43,318 nt of DNA, from assembly GCF_020852195.1 (NCBI RefSeq), contig NZ_JADZBI010000043.1, forward strand, positions 1 through 43,318, given 5' to 3'. This DNA is from Hyphomicrobium sp. (GTDB lineage Bacteria > Pseudomonadota > Alphaproteobacteria > Rhizobiales > Hyphomicrobiaceae). A program made the position numbers and the translations under genes. The notes under the pieces are model-generated. The model worked only from the letters and a program-made list of their open reading frames with translations. It had not been told where the DNA came from and ran no database searches. This document shows positions 1 through 7,602 of this stretch, piece after piece; the stretch's first letter is position 1; the number at the start of each line of letters is the position of its first letter.

Positions 1-759
1 CAGCGAATGGGCCTTGCCAGTGGCGATGACATAGTCGTCCGCAACGTCCTGCTTGAGCATGAGGTGCATGGCGCGGACGGCATCCGGCGCCCAACCCCAA
101 TCGCGACGAATGGAGAGATCGCCGAGCCTTAGGCGCTCGCGCGATCCGGCAGCGATGCGGGCTGCCGCAGACGTGATCTTGCGCGTCACGAAGCGCGGCG
201 GCCTGAGCGGCGACTCGTGATTGAAGAGAAGGCCGGAGCAGACAAAGAGCCCATAGCTTTCGCGATAATTGGCGACGAGCTGAATAGCGGCCGCCTTTGC
301 CACGCCATAAGGGCTGCGCGGCCTGAAAGCGGTTTCCTCCGTCGCCGCACCGCCGCCCGTATCGCCGAAGCACTCCGACGAGCCGGCATTGTAGAAGCGC
401 ACGTTCGGCGCCGCGATGCGCAACACTTCGAGCAGGTTCAGGGTCGCGGTCGCGATGCTTTCGATGGTCTCGGCCGGCTGCGAGAAGGAAAGCCCCACCG
501 ACGATTGGCCCGAGAGGTTGTAGATCTCATCGGGTTGCACAAGCTGCACTGTCTGCATCACCGAGCGGAAATCGGCCGGGGAAACGGAATGCAGCGGCAC
601 GCGATCGCGGATGCCGAGCGCATGCAGGTTGCGCGCCGTGGTGAGTTCGGCATCGCGCGAAGTGCCGTAAACGGCATAGCCGTTCGCGAGCAGCAGTTGC
701 GCGAGATAGGCACCATCCTGGCCGGTGGCGCCGACGATGAGGGCGACGGGGGGCTTCAC
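1..759 (-). CDS. gmd: GDP-mannose 4,6-dehydratase (3' end cut by window edge)
   Basis: This is a short-chain dehydrogenase-type nucleotide-sugar enzyme expected to convert GDP-mannose to GDP-4-keto-6-deoxymannose in the cytoplasm. The 253 visible codons show the N-terminal NAD(P)-binding motif GATGQDG at residues 10-16, the family block QPDEIYNLSGQSSVG, the NAGSSECFGDT strand, the catalytic SPYGVAK (YxxxK) and LLFNHESP, then RDWGWAPDAVRAM and DDYVIATGKAHS. The usual AAQSHVG block is changed to SGQSSVG. The start is a GTG at 759 that overlaps the TGA of the upstream glycosyltransferase (GTGA). The C-terminus lies outside the window. It probably supplies a 6-deoxyhexose precursor for the same glycan; its reductase or epimerase partner is not visible. 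Confidence 0.93.
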   Translation of the reverse strand, partial: MKPPVALIVGATGQDGAYLAQLLLANGYAVYGTSRDAELTTARNLHALGIRDRVPLHSVSPADFRSVMQTVQLVQPDEIYNLSGQSSVGLSFSQPAETIESIATATLNLLEVLRIAAPNVRFYNAGSSECFGDTGGGAATEETAFRPRSPYGVAKAAAIQLVANYRESYGLFVCSGLLFNHESPLRPPRFVTRKITSAAARIAAGSRERLRLGDLSIRRDWGWAPDAVRAMHLMLKQDVADDYVIATGKAHSL

Positions 760-1784
760 AAGGGAATCTGGTTTGCAGCAAATGCCAGCGGATCACGCCA
801 GAGCTTCCGCCTGGCGACAAGGTCATCGCGCAGGTCCATGAGCGTCTTGAAAAGGGCGATCCACTCGCTGGTCATTTTCTTTGCGGTGTGCGGATAGTCC
901 GGCATGCTCGCGACAAGCGTCGGATAGTCGGCAATGAGCCGATTCAAGGCAAGCTCGATTTCCCCGGGCCCGGAATAGGCCACGCCGAAACCGGAGCAAT
1001 ATTCCGGCATGCATCCACTCGCACGATAAAGCAGTGGCAGGCCACACAGCGCCCCCTCGTTCTGATGATTGCCACCGGGCTCGTTCACGGAGCCGGTTAC
1101 GTAGGCATGGTGCGAGCGCAGTTCGTCCGCCAGCGGCGCGCCGTCTAGCGGCTTGACGTACCTGACGTTGCGAAAGGAAAACCCGCGCGGCAAATGTCCG
1201 ACATAGGTGAAGGAAATACGCTCGCTCCATGGCTCTGCATCGAGCAGCTCATCGATCCGCCTGTAGACGTCAAATCCTTTCATGGGGTGGTAGCCCCAGT
1301 GGTGCGTCACGAGCTTCAACGGCCCCCGACCGTCCCAGGGCGTGAAACCGTCCGCATTGAAAATCCGTGAGTCGGCTCCATTGAGGATCGTAAACCATGG
1401 GTCTCGCAAACGCCTTTGCCAAAGCGGAAGCCTGGCGAGCCATGAACCCACAAATACGGTCGCATCGGCACAGTAATTGGCGCGAGCGAGGCGCGCGTTG
1501 ATGAACGCCTCCCCCTTTCTTTCGTCGCACTCGTTGACGCGATGAACAACGATGGCGCCCGGATTGCGGAACGCGAGGTAGCGCAGGATGGCGCCGGCTC
1601 CGAAGCAGACGTTGGGAGAGCGCACACGCGGATCGGTAAGCAGGATCAGATCGATGTCATCATCCGCGAGGTCATTGACGACCCGATGGCCCGCCACACC
1701 GAGCGCTTCGGTCAATGCCGCGACAAAGCGGTTGCCGCCCCCCCACGGGCCGTCATACGCACGCGAGCCGACTGCAACCTTCAT
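756..1784 (-). CDS. Glycosyltransferase, GT-B type (GT4-like)
   Basis: This cytoplasmic glycosyltransferase of 342 aa probably adds one sugar to the polysaccharide repeat. It starts MKVAVGSRAYDGPWGGGNRF, with the glycine-rich N-terminal loop of GT-B enzymes. Its donor-side half contains ILNGADSRIF, VGHLPRGFS and the block SVNEPGGNHQNEGALCGLPL, which resembles the EX7E-type nucleotide-sugar site of GT4. An ORF extends upstream to 2108, but the ATG at 1784 is preferred because it overlaps the upstream methyltransferase stop as ATGA and begins the conserved domain. The stop overlaps the gmd start. Donor and acceptor cannot be read from sequence. Confidence 0.85.
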   Translation of the reverse strand: MKVAVGSRAYDGPWGGGNRFVAALTEALGVAGHRVVNDLADDDIDLILLTDPRVRSPNVCFGAGAILRYLAFRNPGAIVVHRVNECDERKGEAFINARLARANYCADATVFVGSWLARLPLWQRRLRDPWFTILNGADSRIFNADGFTPWDGRGPLKLVTHHWGYHPMKGFDVYRRIDELLDAEPWSERISFTYVGHLPRGFSFRNVRYVKPLDGAPLADELRSHHAYVTGSVNEPGGNHQNEGALCGLPLLYRASGCMPEYCSGFGVAYSGPGEIELALNRLIADYPTLVASMPDYPHTAKKMTSEWIALFKTLMDLRDDLVARRKLWRDPLAFAANQIPL

Positions 1785-2521
1785 AGCGGTTTTCGTGCAA
1801 CCATCGTTTGCGTGGAGAAGGCGCGGAAACCGCGGCTGGTAAGGAAAGGCTCGCGACCGAGCTTGGCCAGAATGTTGAGCAGAAGACGCGACACGCGCCC
1901 GATGATCGGACGTGAGGAAGCATAGAGCTCCGAGAGCGCCACCGGGTGCGACACCTCGAGGCTCGCGTCGACGCCGAGCGTCTCCGAGCAGAAGCGGCGA
2001 AACTGCTCCGGAAACCATTCCTGCACGTGCATTCTGTCGAGCGGTTGCTCCGTATAACGGATGGGCGTCGTCACCACCAGCACACCTCCGGGCGCGAGGA
2101 CACGCCACATCTCCCGCAGCATGACGTCCGGCTGCTGCACATGCTCGATCACGTCGGAGCAGATGACGGCAGACATCGCGTTGTCGGGGCTCGGATAGCG
2201 ATAGCCGTCGAGGACGCTGAACTTGCCCTCGAGATTGCGATTTGCGAATTGCTGGCGCGCAAGGTCGATGGAGAGACGATCCGTATCTATGCCTTCGACC
2301 GAGGCCCCCAGTTTCATCACTACGAGCCCGGCGAGCGCGGCGTCCCCGCAGCCGACGTCCAGCACGCGGCTATGCCTGCCGATCCCAGCCGCTCGCAAGG
2401 CATCCAGCACCTTTGCGTAACGGCCCATCGTGTAAGCGTTGAGTCGATGCACCGGCCCGAAACACTCGACCCAATGGTAGGCGCCGCGCTTCGCATACTT
2501 GTCAAAGACGATCTCGCTCAT
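1781..2521 (-). CDS. Class I SAM-dependent methyltransferase
   Basis: This 246-aa protein has the Methyltransf_11-type Rossmann fold: motif I VLDVGCGDA at about residues 53-61, an acidic second strand (SVEGIDTD), AVICSDVIEHVQQP as motif II, and the post-motif LAPGGVLVVTTP. It probably methylates a sugar or lipid-linked glycan intermediate in the cytoplasm. The C-terminal 60 residues include a hydrophobic segment (GRVSRLLLNILAKLG) that could be membrane-associated. The gene lies between two glycosyltransferases, 21 bases after the upstream gene and overlapping the next by ATGA, so it belongs to the same operon. The substrate is unknown. Confidence 0.88.
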   Translation of the reverse strand: MSEIVFDKYAKRGAYHWVECFGPVHRLNAYTMGRYAKVLDALRAAGIGRHSRVLDVGCGDAALAGLVVMKLGASVEGIDTDRLSIDLARQQFANRNLEGKFSVLDGYRYPSPDNAMSAVICSDVIEHVQQPDVMLREMWRVLAPGGVLVVTTPIRYTEQPLDRMHVQEWFPEQFRRFCSETLGVDASLEVSHPVALSELYASSRPIIGRVSRLLLNILAKLGREPFLTSRGFRAFSTQTMVARKPL

Positions 2522-2542
2522 GCTGCCACGCGCCGCCTCGCC

Positions 2543-3613
2543 TTAACCGGCAAGCCTCTCGATTTGGCGCGCCATCCCGGCCGAAGTGACGTCGTGCGCA
2601 ACAACGGCCTGCCGCGCAGCCGTCCCCATACGCTCGGCAGCGGCCCTGTCGTCGAGCAGGGAGCGGATCACATGCGAAAGAGCATCGACGTCGCCCGGGG
2701 GCACGAGCCGGCACACCCCTTCATTCATGAACTCGGGGTCCCACAAGCCTCTGTTGCGCGTCATGATCACCGGCCGCCCGCAGGCCATGGCCTGGAGCGT
2801 GGCGCTTTGCCCCGATGGCTGAATGGTGTCGATGACCGGCGTGATGACGAGACGGGCACGCCGAAATCTCTCGCGCACGTCCTCATCCGTCATGGCCGCC
2901 TGACGCCAGTCGCCCCTCTCGACGCACACATTGGGCTTATCGGTGAAAAACGACTGGGACGTAATGATCGACAGCCGCGGAAACTCCGGACGCCAGGCGG
3001 CGACCAGCGTTGCGAAGTCGCGCGCCGGGTCGTTGCCGATGCTGAGCACTTCCTCGCTGACGGCACCGGTCCCACCCGGCGTCCAGAACCCCACATCCAC
3101 GCCGAAGACGAAATCATGCACGCGGCTCCTGTCGCCGACCCATGAGCGGATCGACGCCGCCTCCGGCCGGGAAAGCACCGCCAGGTCCACACCCGCGAGC
3201 AGCTTGCGCGCCAGAGACCGCCGCCAAGCCGAGGCGTCCGGACTCACGAGCCCCATAGTCATAAGGATCAGCCGCTTGTCGTGCTGGCCCATGGCGCGCA
3301 ACGTGGCAATCGCCATGCCGATGGACTGCGTCGTGGCCACGAGGACGTCGTAGGGCGATAAAGGCCCCGCAATGGCCGATCGCAGACGCGGCAAGAGACG
3401 CGGACTGACGCCGGCCGCATGCGACACGCGCGCGGACGCGGCTTCCAGGAGCCTGGGCCAAGGCTTTCCGAAGCCGAGGTCGTCCTCCTCGAACATGGCA
3501 ACCGGCTTGCCGGCGCGCGCGAGCTCCGCAAAGCCATACAGAAACTCGCCCGGGCCACCATTCGTGAGCCGCTGCCGCCGGCCCGAGCTGAAAAGGAATG
3601 CGACTGAGCGCAC
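2543..3613 (-). CDS. Glycosyltransferase family 4-like protein
   Basis: This 356-aa GT-B glycosyltransferase has an N-terminal acceptor half (VRSVAFLFSSGRR, then GGPGEFLYGFAELARAGK) and a C-terminal donor half with IDTIQPSGQSATLQAMACGRP, matching the GT4 E/Q-x7-E-type loop, followed by TRNRGLWDPEF and a helix typical of the family end. The reading frame is open up to 3664, but the GTG at 3613 comes just after the TAG (3615-3617) of the upstream gene, and homology-like sequence begins there, so it is the better start. It probably acts in the cytoplasm on a lipid-linked oligosaccharide. Specificity is unknown. Confidence 0.85.
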   Translation of the reverse strand: MRSVAFLFSSGRRQRLTNGGPGEFLYGFAELARAGKPVAMFEEDDLGFGKPWPRLLEAASARVSHAAGVSPRLLPRLRSAIAGPLSPYDVLVATTQSIGMAIATLRAMGQHDKRLILMTMGLVSPDASAWRRSLARKLLAGVDLAVLSRPEAASIRSWVGDRSRVHDFVFGVDVGFWTPGGTGAVSEEVLSIGNDPARDFATLVAAWRPEFPRLSIITSQSFFTDKPNVCVERGDWRQAAMTDEDVRERFRRARLVITPVIDTIQPSGQSATLQAMACGRPVIMTRNRGLWDPEFMNEGVCRLVPPGDVDALSHVIRSLLDDRAAAERMGTAARQAVVAHDVTSAGMARQIERLAG

Positions 3614-3614
3614 A

Positions 3615-4994
3615 CTAAGCTCGTCCGGCTTTCGACGTCGCTGCAATCGCGGCGAGGCGGTCAACGATGCGATCCCGCCACGGCCTGTCGAACGCCCGCA
3701 CGAACCAGCCGGCAGCCTGTTTCAGCGCTTCGCCATTCTTTCTGTCTTTGGCAGAGGGCAGCGCGGTTTCGAGCATCTGCAGAAGCTCTTCGACCGAACG
3801 CGCCACCCTGACGCTCGGTAAGTCGAGGAATTCCTTGAAATGCCGCAAGGGAAGATTGTTCAACATCGGCTGCGAGCCAACGGCATCACCCGGCACGAAG
3901 GCCACAGGCGTCTTTCCATTCAGCATCGCCTCGAGCAGGATCGTCGACAGCGGAGAGATCACCGTATCGACCACGGAAAGGAGATCGTGGGTGTCGCGCG
4001 CGTCGGGCAAGGAGATGCGGTCCCGATTTTCCGTCAGTCCCTGAATGTATTCGCGCATGGCCGGATCGATGACGATATTGCGCCATCTGGCGGCCACCAA
4101 GCGCTCACCGCCACGGCCACCGCCACCCCACGGGTGCGGTCGATAGATGACAGCGACGTCTCGCACCCGACCGGAGGAAATCGCGTCGTCGATGGCTTCC
4201 AGCGTGGACAGCTCGTCGGTCTGCGCATTGGATCCGGCGAACAACACCAGACGTTTCGCGGGATCGAGTCCGATCTCCCGGCAATATCCCTCGCGCGTGA
4301 CGCGTGGCTCATCGAGGAAGATATCGAACTGCGCTGCCCCGAACTCCTCCATCTGGTGCTCAGGCTGCGCCATGTAGCGCCGCGCGTGCTCATAGGTTTG
4401 CGGTCCCCACACCAGCAGAAGGTCCGGCTTGCCGACGACGGCGCGCTTGGTCGAGGGGTTGTCCCAGGAATTCATCGCGACCACGAGCGGGATTTTCCGC
4501 TCCTTACATGCCGCGACAAGGTCGTTCATGAAGACGCTCTCCAGCACCGAAGGGTGGAGAACAACATCCGGCCTCTCGCGGTCGAGCAGTTCGTCCATCT
4601 CCCGATTGGGATGCTCGACAAGCCGGCGATCAACCATCCGGCGGAAGATCGAGGATGCGACCGGGAGACCGGCGACCGTCAGCAGCAGGGCCGCTTTCCA
4701 GCCGAGCACCTGCCGGCGAAAATTGCGGATGGCGCGCTCGTGCTCTCCCGGCCGCAGGCGCAGTTGGTCGGCGAAGAGCACCCACCGCCAGGTCTGTTGG
4801 CGGATGCTGTCGATTTTCAATCGCTCGAAAGGCGCACCAAGAGGCAAGGCGGCCGGGTCAAGCTTCATCCGCTTGCCGCCGTCATCAGGAAAGACATACT
4901 TGACATCGGCCGCCCTCGGCAAAGCTGCCAGCGCACCGCTCATAACGAAGTTCCGACAGATGATGTCGTGCTCCAGGAAGACGAGAACTTTCAC
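3615..4994 (-). CDS. GT-B-fold polysaccharide transferase (CDP-glycerol glycerophosphotransferase / capsule type)
   Basis: This 459-aa protein begins VKVLVFLEHDIICRNFVMSG and has a C-terminal half resembling CDP-glycerol glycerophosphotransferases and capsule transferases: VIYRPHPWGGG (the HP of the nucleotide-binding site), DARDTHDLLSVVDTVISPLS and STILLEAMLNGKTPVAF. The middle contains PDVVLHPSVLESVFMNDLV and a segment (MNSWDNPSTKRA) also seen in surface-carbohydrate proteins. The GTG at 4994 overlaps the upstream cytidylyltransferase stop (GTGA); in-frame codons extend to 5309, but they overlap that gene. Its place beside a CMP-sugar synthetase makes transfer of a CMP-activated sugar or phosphoglycerol plausible, but this is inference. 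Confidence 0.75.
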   Translation of the reverse strand: MKVLVFLEHDIICRNFVMSGALAALPRAADVKYVFPDDGGKRMKLDPAALPLGAPFERLKIDSIRQQTWRWVLFADQLRLRPGEHERAIRNFRRQVLGWKAALLLTVAGLPVASSIFRRMVDRRLVEHPNREMDELLDRERPDVVLHPSVLESVFMNDLVAACKERKIPLVVAMNSWDNPSTKRAVVGKPDLLLVWGPQTYEHARRYMAQPEHQMEEFGAAQFDIFLDEPRVTREGYCREIGLDPAKRLVLFAGSNAQTDELSTLEAIDDAISSGRVRDVAVIYRPHPWGGGGRGGERLVAARWRNIVIDPAMREYIQGLTENRDRISLPDARDTHDLLSVVDTVISPLSTILLEAMLNGKTPVAFVPGDAVGSQPMLNNLPLRHFKEFLDLPSVRVARSVEELLQMLETALPSAKDRKNGEALKQAAGWFVRAFDRPWRDRIVDRLAAIAATSKAGRA

Positions 4995-5707
4995 GCCCGG
5001 CCGGCCTCGCGGCGGGACAGGATGAACTCCACGAGCTCGATGTCCCATTCGGTGTCGATGGAGACATGATCCCCCTCGACCACGTACGCGCCGGTGCGCC
5101 TCCCCTTGATCGAGCGCTGATCGAGGAGACACGCGCGTGTGATCGCGTAGGCAATCCCGTTGCGGTGATAGACCGGAACGAGCTGCTGCCGAGCAATGAT
5201 CTGGGCACCAGCAGGATCGTAGTAATCCAAGGCACCCGCATCGACGGTAAGCTGCTTCAACGGATGCGCCTTCGAGTCCGTCACCGAAACCGTCCAGACG
5301 GCATCCCAATGTCCATCGACGAGCATGCGGATCGCGCCCGAGACCATTTCGGGGGTACGAAGCGGGGATGTCGGTTGAAGCACAACCACGATATCGTAGC
5401 GGCGTTTGTCATGCTCCTCCATGAACTCCAGCGCCTGAACGAGGACATCGTGGTCTCCGATGCGATCGCCCGAAAGCGCCTCAGGCCTGCGAAAAGGCGC
5501 TGCGAGCCCTGCGTCCTCCGCCGTCCGCGCAATCTCCTCGTGATCCGTGGAGACGACCGCACGATCGATCTCAGGGACGGCATTGGCGATATCTCCCGCC
5601 CGTGCGACCAGCGGGCGCCCACCCACTGAGCGAAGATTCTTAAGCGGGATCCCCTTCGACCCACCGCGTGCAGGAACGACAGCGAGCACTGTATTGCCGG
5701 CAATCAC
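4991..5707 (-). CDS. NeuA/PseF-like acylneuraminate cytidylyltransferase
   Basis: This enzyme (238 aa, the usual family length) should join CTP and a nonulosonic acid to give a CMP-sugar. It shows the family signature VVPARGGSKGIPLKNL at residues 10-25, VVSTDHEEIARTA, VVVLQPTSPLRTPEMV, YHRNGIAYAITRACLL and a C-terminal HVSIDTEWDIELVEF that matches the conserved IDxxxDL region. It is the only classical NeuA-type protein in the window; the other two candidates (16946-17707 and 23028-23795) are SpsF-type. It may activate pseudaminic acid, the product of the NeuB-cupin enzyme, or both. The GTG start at 5707 overlaps the preceding stop. Confidence 0.88.
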   Translation of the reverse strand: MIAGNTVLAVVPARGGSKGIPLKNLRSVGGRPLVARAGDIANAVPEIDRAVVSTDHEEIARTAEDAGLAAPFRRPEALSGDRIGDHDVLVQALEFMEEHDKRRYDIVVVLQPTSPLRTPEMVSGAIRMLVDGHWDAVWTVSVTDSKAHPLKQLTVDAGALDYYDPAGAQIIARQQLVPVYHRNGIAYAITRACLLDQRSIKGRRTGAYVVEGDHVSIDTEWDIELVEFILSRREAGRA

Positions 5708-6576
5708 GCGATCTCACCCACAACGAAAACCGTATCCGCCGTTCCTCTCGACTCAAGCGTGGCGCGATACGATCCGTCGATCCCGGCGAAAGCCTCCGCA
5801 AACGCACTATCGCCACCAGGCTTTCCGTTTTTCAGCCATCCCAGGTGGTTCTCAAGGCCGTAGCGCTGGTACGGCAGAACCTCCTGAACCGTGAAGCCGT
5901 TCGCGGCCAGAACGCGCGCAAGCGAACGCCCCGTGTAAACAAAGGGATGCTGGCGTTGAAAGTAGAACGCTTCATATGCCGGCAAGCCATAGATCGTCAG
6001 CAAGGGATCATCAAGCGACGGCACTTCAATCAGTATTCGCCCACGCGGGGCGAGCACCTGGCGAACCGAAGCAAGAAATTCCGCCGGTGCCTTAATGTGC
6101 TCGAATACATGGAACAAGCAGACCAAGTCCGCCTTGATGCCCGCCGCCACAGCCGCGCCTAGATCCCAATAGGATGTCAGCCACGGCAGCTCCTCCCGTT
6201 GCGCCGCCGTCTTCTCATCGGGCTCAACAGCAAAATACCGCACGTCGGGACGGTCTTCATGAGCACGCCTGAGGAACCCACCCTCCGCCGCGCCGATTTC
6301 AAGCACAGCACCTTTCTCTGGCATGACGTGCCGGATCTTCTCGTATCTGCGCGCAATGACCGCCAAGGTGGATTTGTACTTAGAAAGCCCCAGCGTTGCG
6401 TGGCGGGGCGCATAGCTCGAATATTCCACCGACGGCTGGGGATCGAGATATGCAAAGCTTCGATCTTCGTTGACGAAGACGCCGACATCCGGCGCATCCG
6501 AGATGCCACTTCTCAGTTGCGCGAAGACATCATCGGCCAGCGGCACCGGAACTGACTGTGCATTTGGATGGGTCAT
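5704..6576 (-). CDS. SAM-dependent methyltransferase, paralogue of the adjacent upstream gene
   Basis: This 290-aa class I methyltransferase has motif I VLEIGAAEGG at residues 91-100, FAVEPDEK as the acidic strand end, LVCLFHVFEHIKAPAEFL and APRGRILIEVPSLDDP, features of the Methyltransf_23 group used in sugar and lipid modification. Its C-terminal region (YQRYGLENHLGWLKNGKPGG ... LESRGTADTVFVV) aligns by eye with the end of the neighbouring 6573-7508 protein, so the two are probably an old tandem duplication. The ATG at 6576 overlaps the upstream stop (ATGA); the longer frame to 6642 would overlap that gene. The methylated position is unknown. Confidence 0.87.
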   Translation of the reverse strand: MTHPNAQSVPVPLADDVFAQLRSGISDAPDVGVFVNEDRSFAYLDPQPSVEYSSYAPRHATLGLSKYKSTLAVIARRYEKIRHVMPEKGAVLEIGAAEGGFLRRAHEDRPDVRYFAVEPDEKTAAQREELPWLTSYWDLGAAVAAGIKADLVCLFHVFEHIKAPAEFLASVRQVLAPRGRILIEVPSLDDPLLTIYGLPAYEAFYFQRQHPFVYTGRSLARVLAANGFTVQEVLPYQRYGLENHLGWLKNGKPGGDSAFAEAFAGIDGSYRATLESRGTADTVFVVGEIA

Positions 6577-7508
6577 GAAGGGGCTCGAAGAATAAGGTAC
6601 AGATTGTCGGCGCGGCCGGTCGACTCCAGCCACATGCGCCAAAGAGCGTCGGCGCTCCCGTCGATCGCCTCAAGCGACGACCGGCCGGAGGGTTTCTTGT
6701 CACGCAGCCACAGCAGACTGTTCGCCATCCCATAGCGATGAACGTGACGGACGCTGTCGACGTGAAACCCCGCCGCCCGTGCGCACGCCGAGAGGGAGTC
6801 TGCGTCGAACGCCCAGCGATGCTGGGTGCGATAGAAGAAGGCCGGAAACGCGTCGGGCAGGAGCTCCATCAGGATGTCAGCCCGGTTGGGAGTGGATACG
6901 ACACACTGTCCGTCCGGCTTCAATAGCGATCGGATGGAATCCAGAAACTCTCGCGGGTCGTCCACGTGCTTGATGACTTGAATTGCGAAAGCAACATCGA
7001 TCTGGCCCGCGAACTCCTCGGCAGCCTTGCCGACAGTAGGAAACCACCTGTAGCCGCGGGAGATCAAGGATTGGGCGAACCCCTCGGCGGGATCGACGGC
7101 CACGATTTGCTCTGGCAGTCCCCGCATGTGATCAAGAAGGCTCCCGCCTCCGCATCCCACATCCGCCACGCGCTTTCCGCGTAACGATGTCGGCCAGATC
7201 GTCTGCAAAGTGAAGAGTGCCAGTTCATCGTGGCTGGCATAGTGCCTGCCGATATCATGGTCCTGGCCGACGTGGCGCCGATAGGTATCCTCGCGATAAG
7301 CGACGGACTCCAGGCAGGCGCCTTCCGCCAGACGCTCGACGCCGCAGCCGGCGCAACTTCGAATCGAGCTACTCACACTCCGCCCGTATGCGCCGTCGCG
7401 AACCGGACCTGAGTGCTTGAGCAACCACCGATCAGTGCCACAAATCGGACAAGCGGGAAAATCACTAGGATCGAACTCAATGGCTTCCTCCGGATCAGCC
7501 ATGGTCAT
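6573..7508 (-). CDS. SAM-dependent methyltransferase with N-terminal zinc-ribbon-like motif
   Basis: This 311-aa protein has two Cys pairs near the N-terminus (CPIC at 20-23 and CAGC at 52-55), as in sugar C- and O-methyltransferases with a zinc-binding head, followed by a Methyltransf_23-like domain: VADVGCGGGS at about 114-123, IVAVDPAEG, AFAIQVIKHVDDPREFL and KPDGQCVVSTPNR. The usual acidic residue of the 'EH' motif is changed to K-H. The ATG at 7508 overlaps the TGA of the collapsed HAD gene, which supports it over the ATG at 7502. The C-terminal ~60 residues resemble the next gene's protein. The substrate is probably a nucleotide sugar or glycan of this locus. Confidence 0.87.
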   Translation of the reverse strand: MTMADPEEAIEFDPSDFPACPICGTDRWLLKHSGPVRDGAYGRSVSSSIRSCAGCGVERLAEGACLESVAYREDTYRRHVGQDHDIGRHYASHDELALFTLQTIWPTSLRGKRVADVGCGGGSLLDHMRGLPEQIVAVDPAEGFAQSLISRGYRWFPTVGKAAEEFAGQIDVAFAIQVIKHVDDPREFLDSIRSLLKPDGQCVVSTPNRADILMELLPDAFPAFFYRTQHRWAFDADSLSACARAAGFHVDSVRHVHRYGMANSLLWLRDKKPSGRSSLEAIDGSADALWRMWLESTGRADNLYLILRAPS

Positions 7509-7602
7509 CCCGCCGATCTCTTGAGCATGGCCGGCAGCTTTTCCGGATGGCGTTGGAATCCACCAGAGTACCGTCGAAATCGAACACCGCCACCCGGATC
7601 AT
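7505..7602 (-). pseudogene. Remnant of a HAD-family hydrolase gene with a large internal deletion
   Basis: An ATG at 7602 overlaps the stop of the NeuB-cupin gene (ATGA) and reads MIRVAVFDFDGTLVDSNAIR, which is the HAD motif I region with the nucleophile DFDGT. After that the frame becomes unlike HAD sequence. In another frame, the last codons read KLPAMLKRSAG and stop at 7505-7507, overlapping the next methyltransferase ATG. The start and end of a normal gene are thus both kept, but the core (normally about 200 residues) is gone and the ends are out of frame. The intact form would probably have been a sugar-phosphate phosphatase working after the NeuB-like enzyme; that role is inference. Confidence 0.8.
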
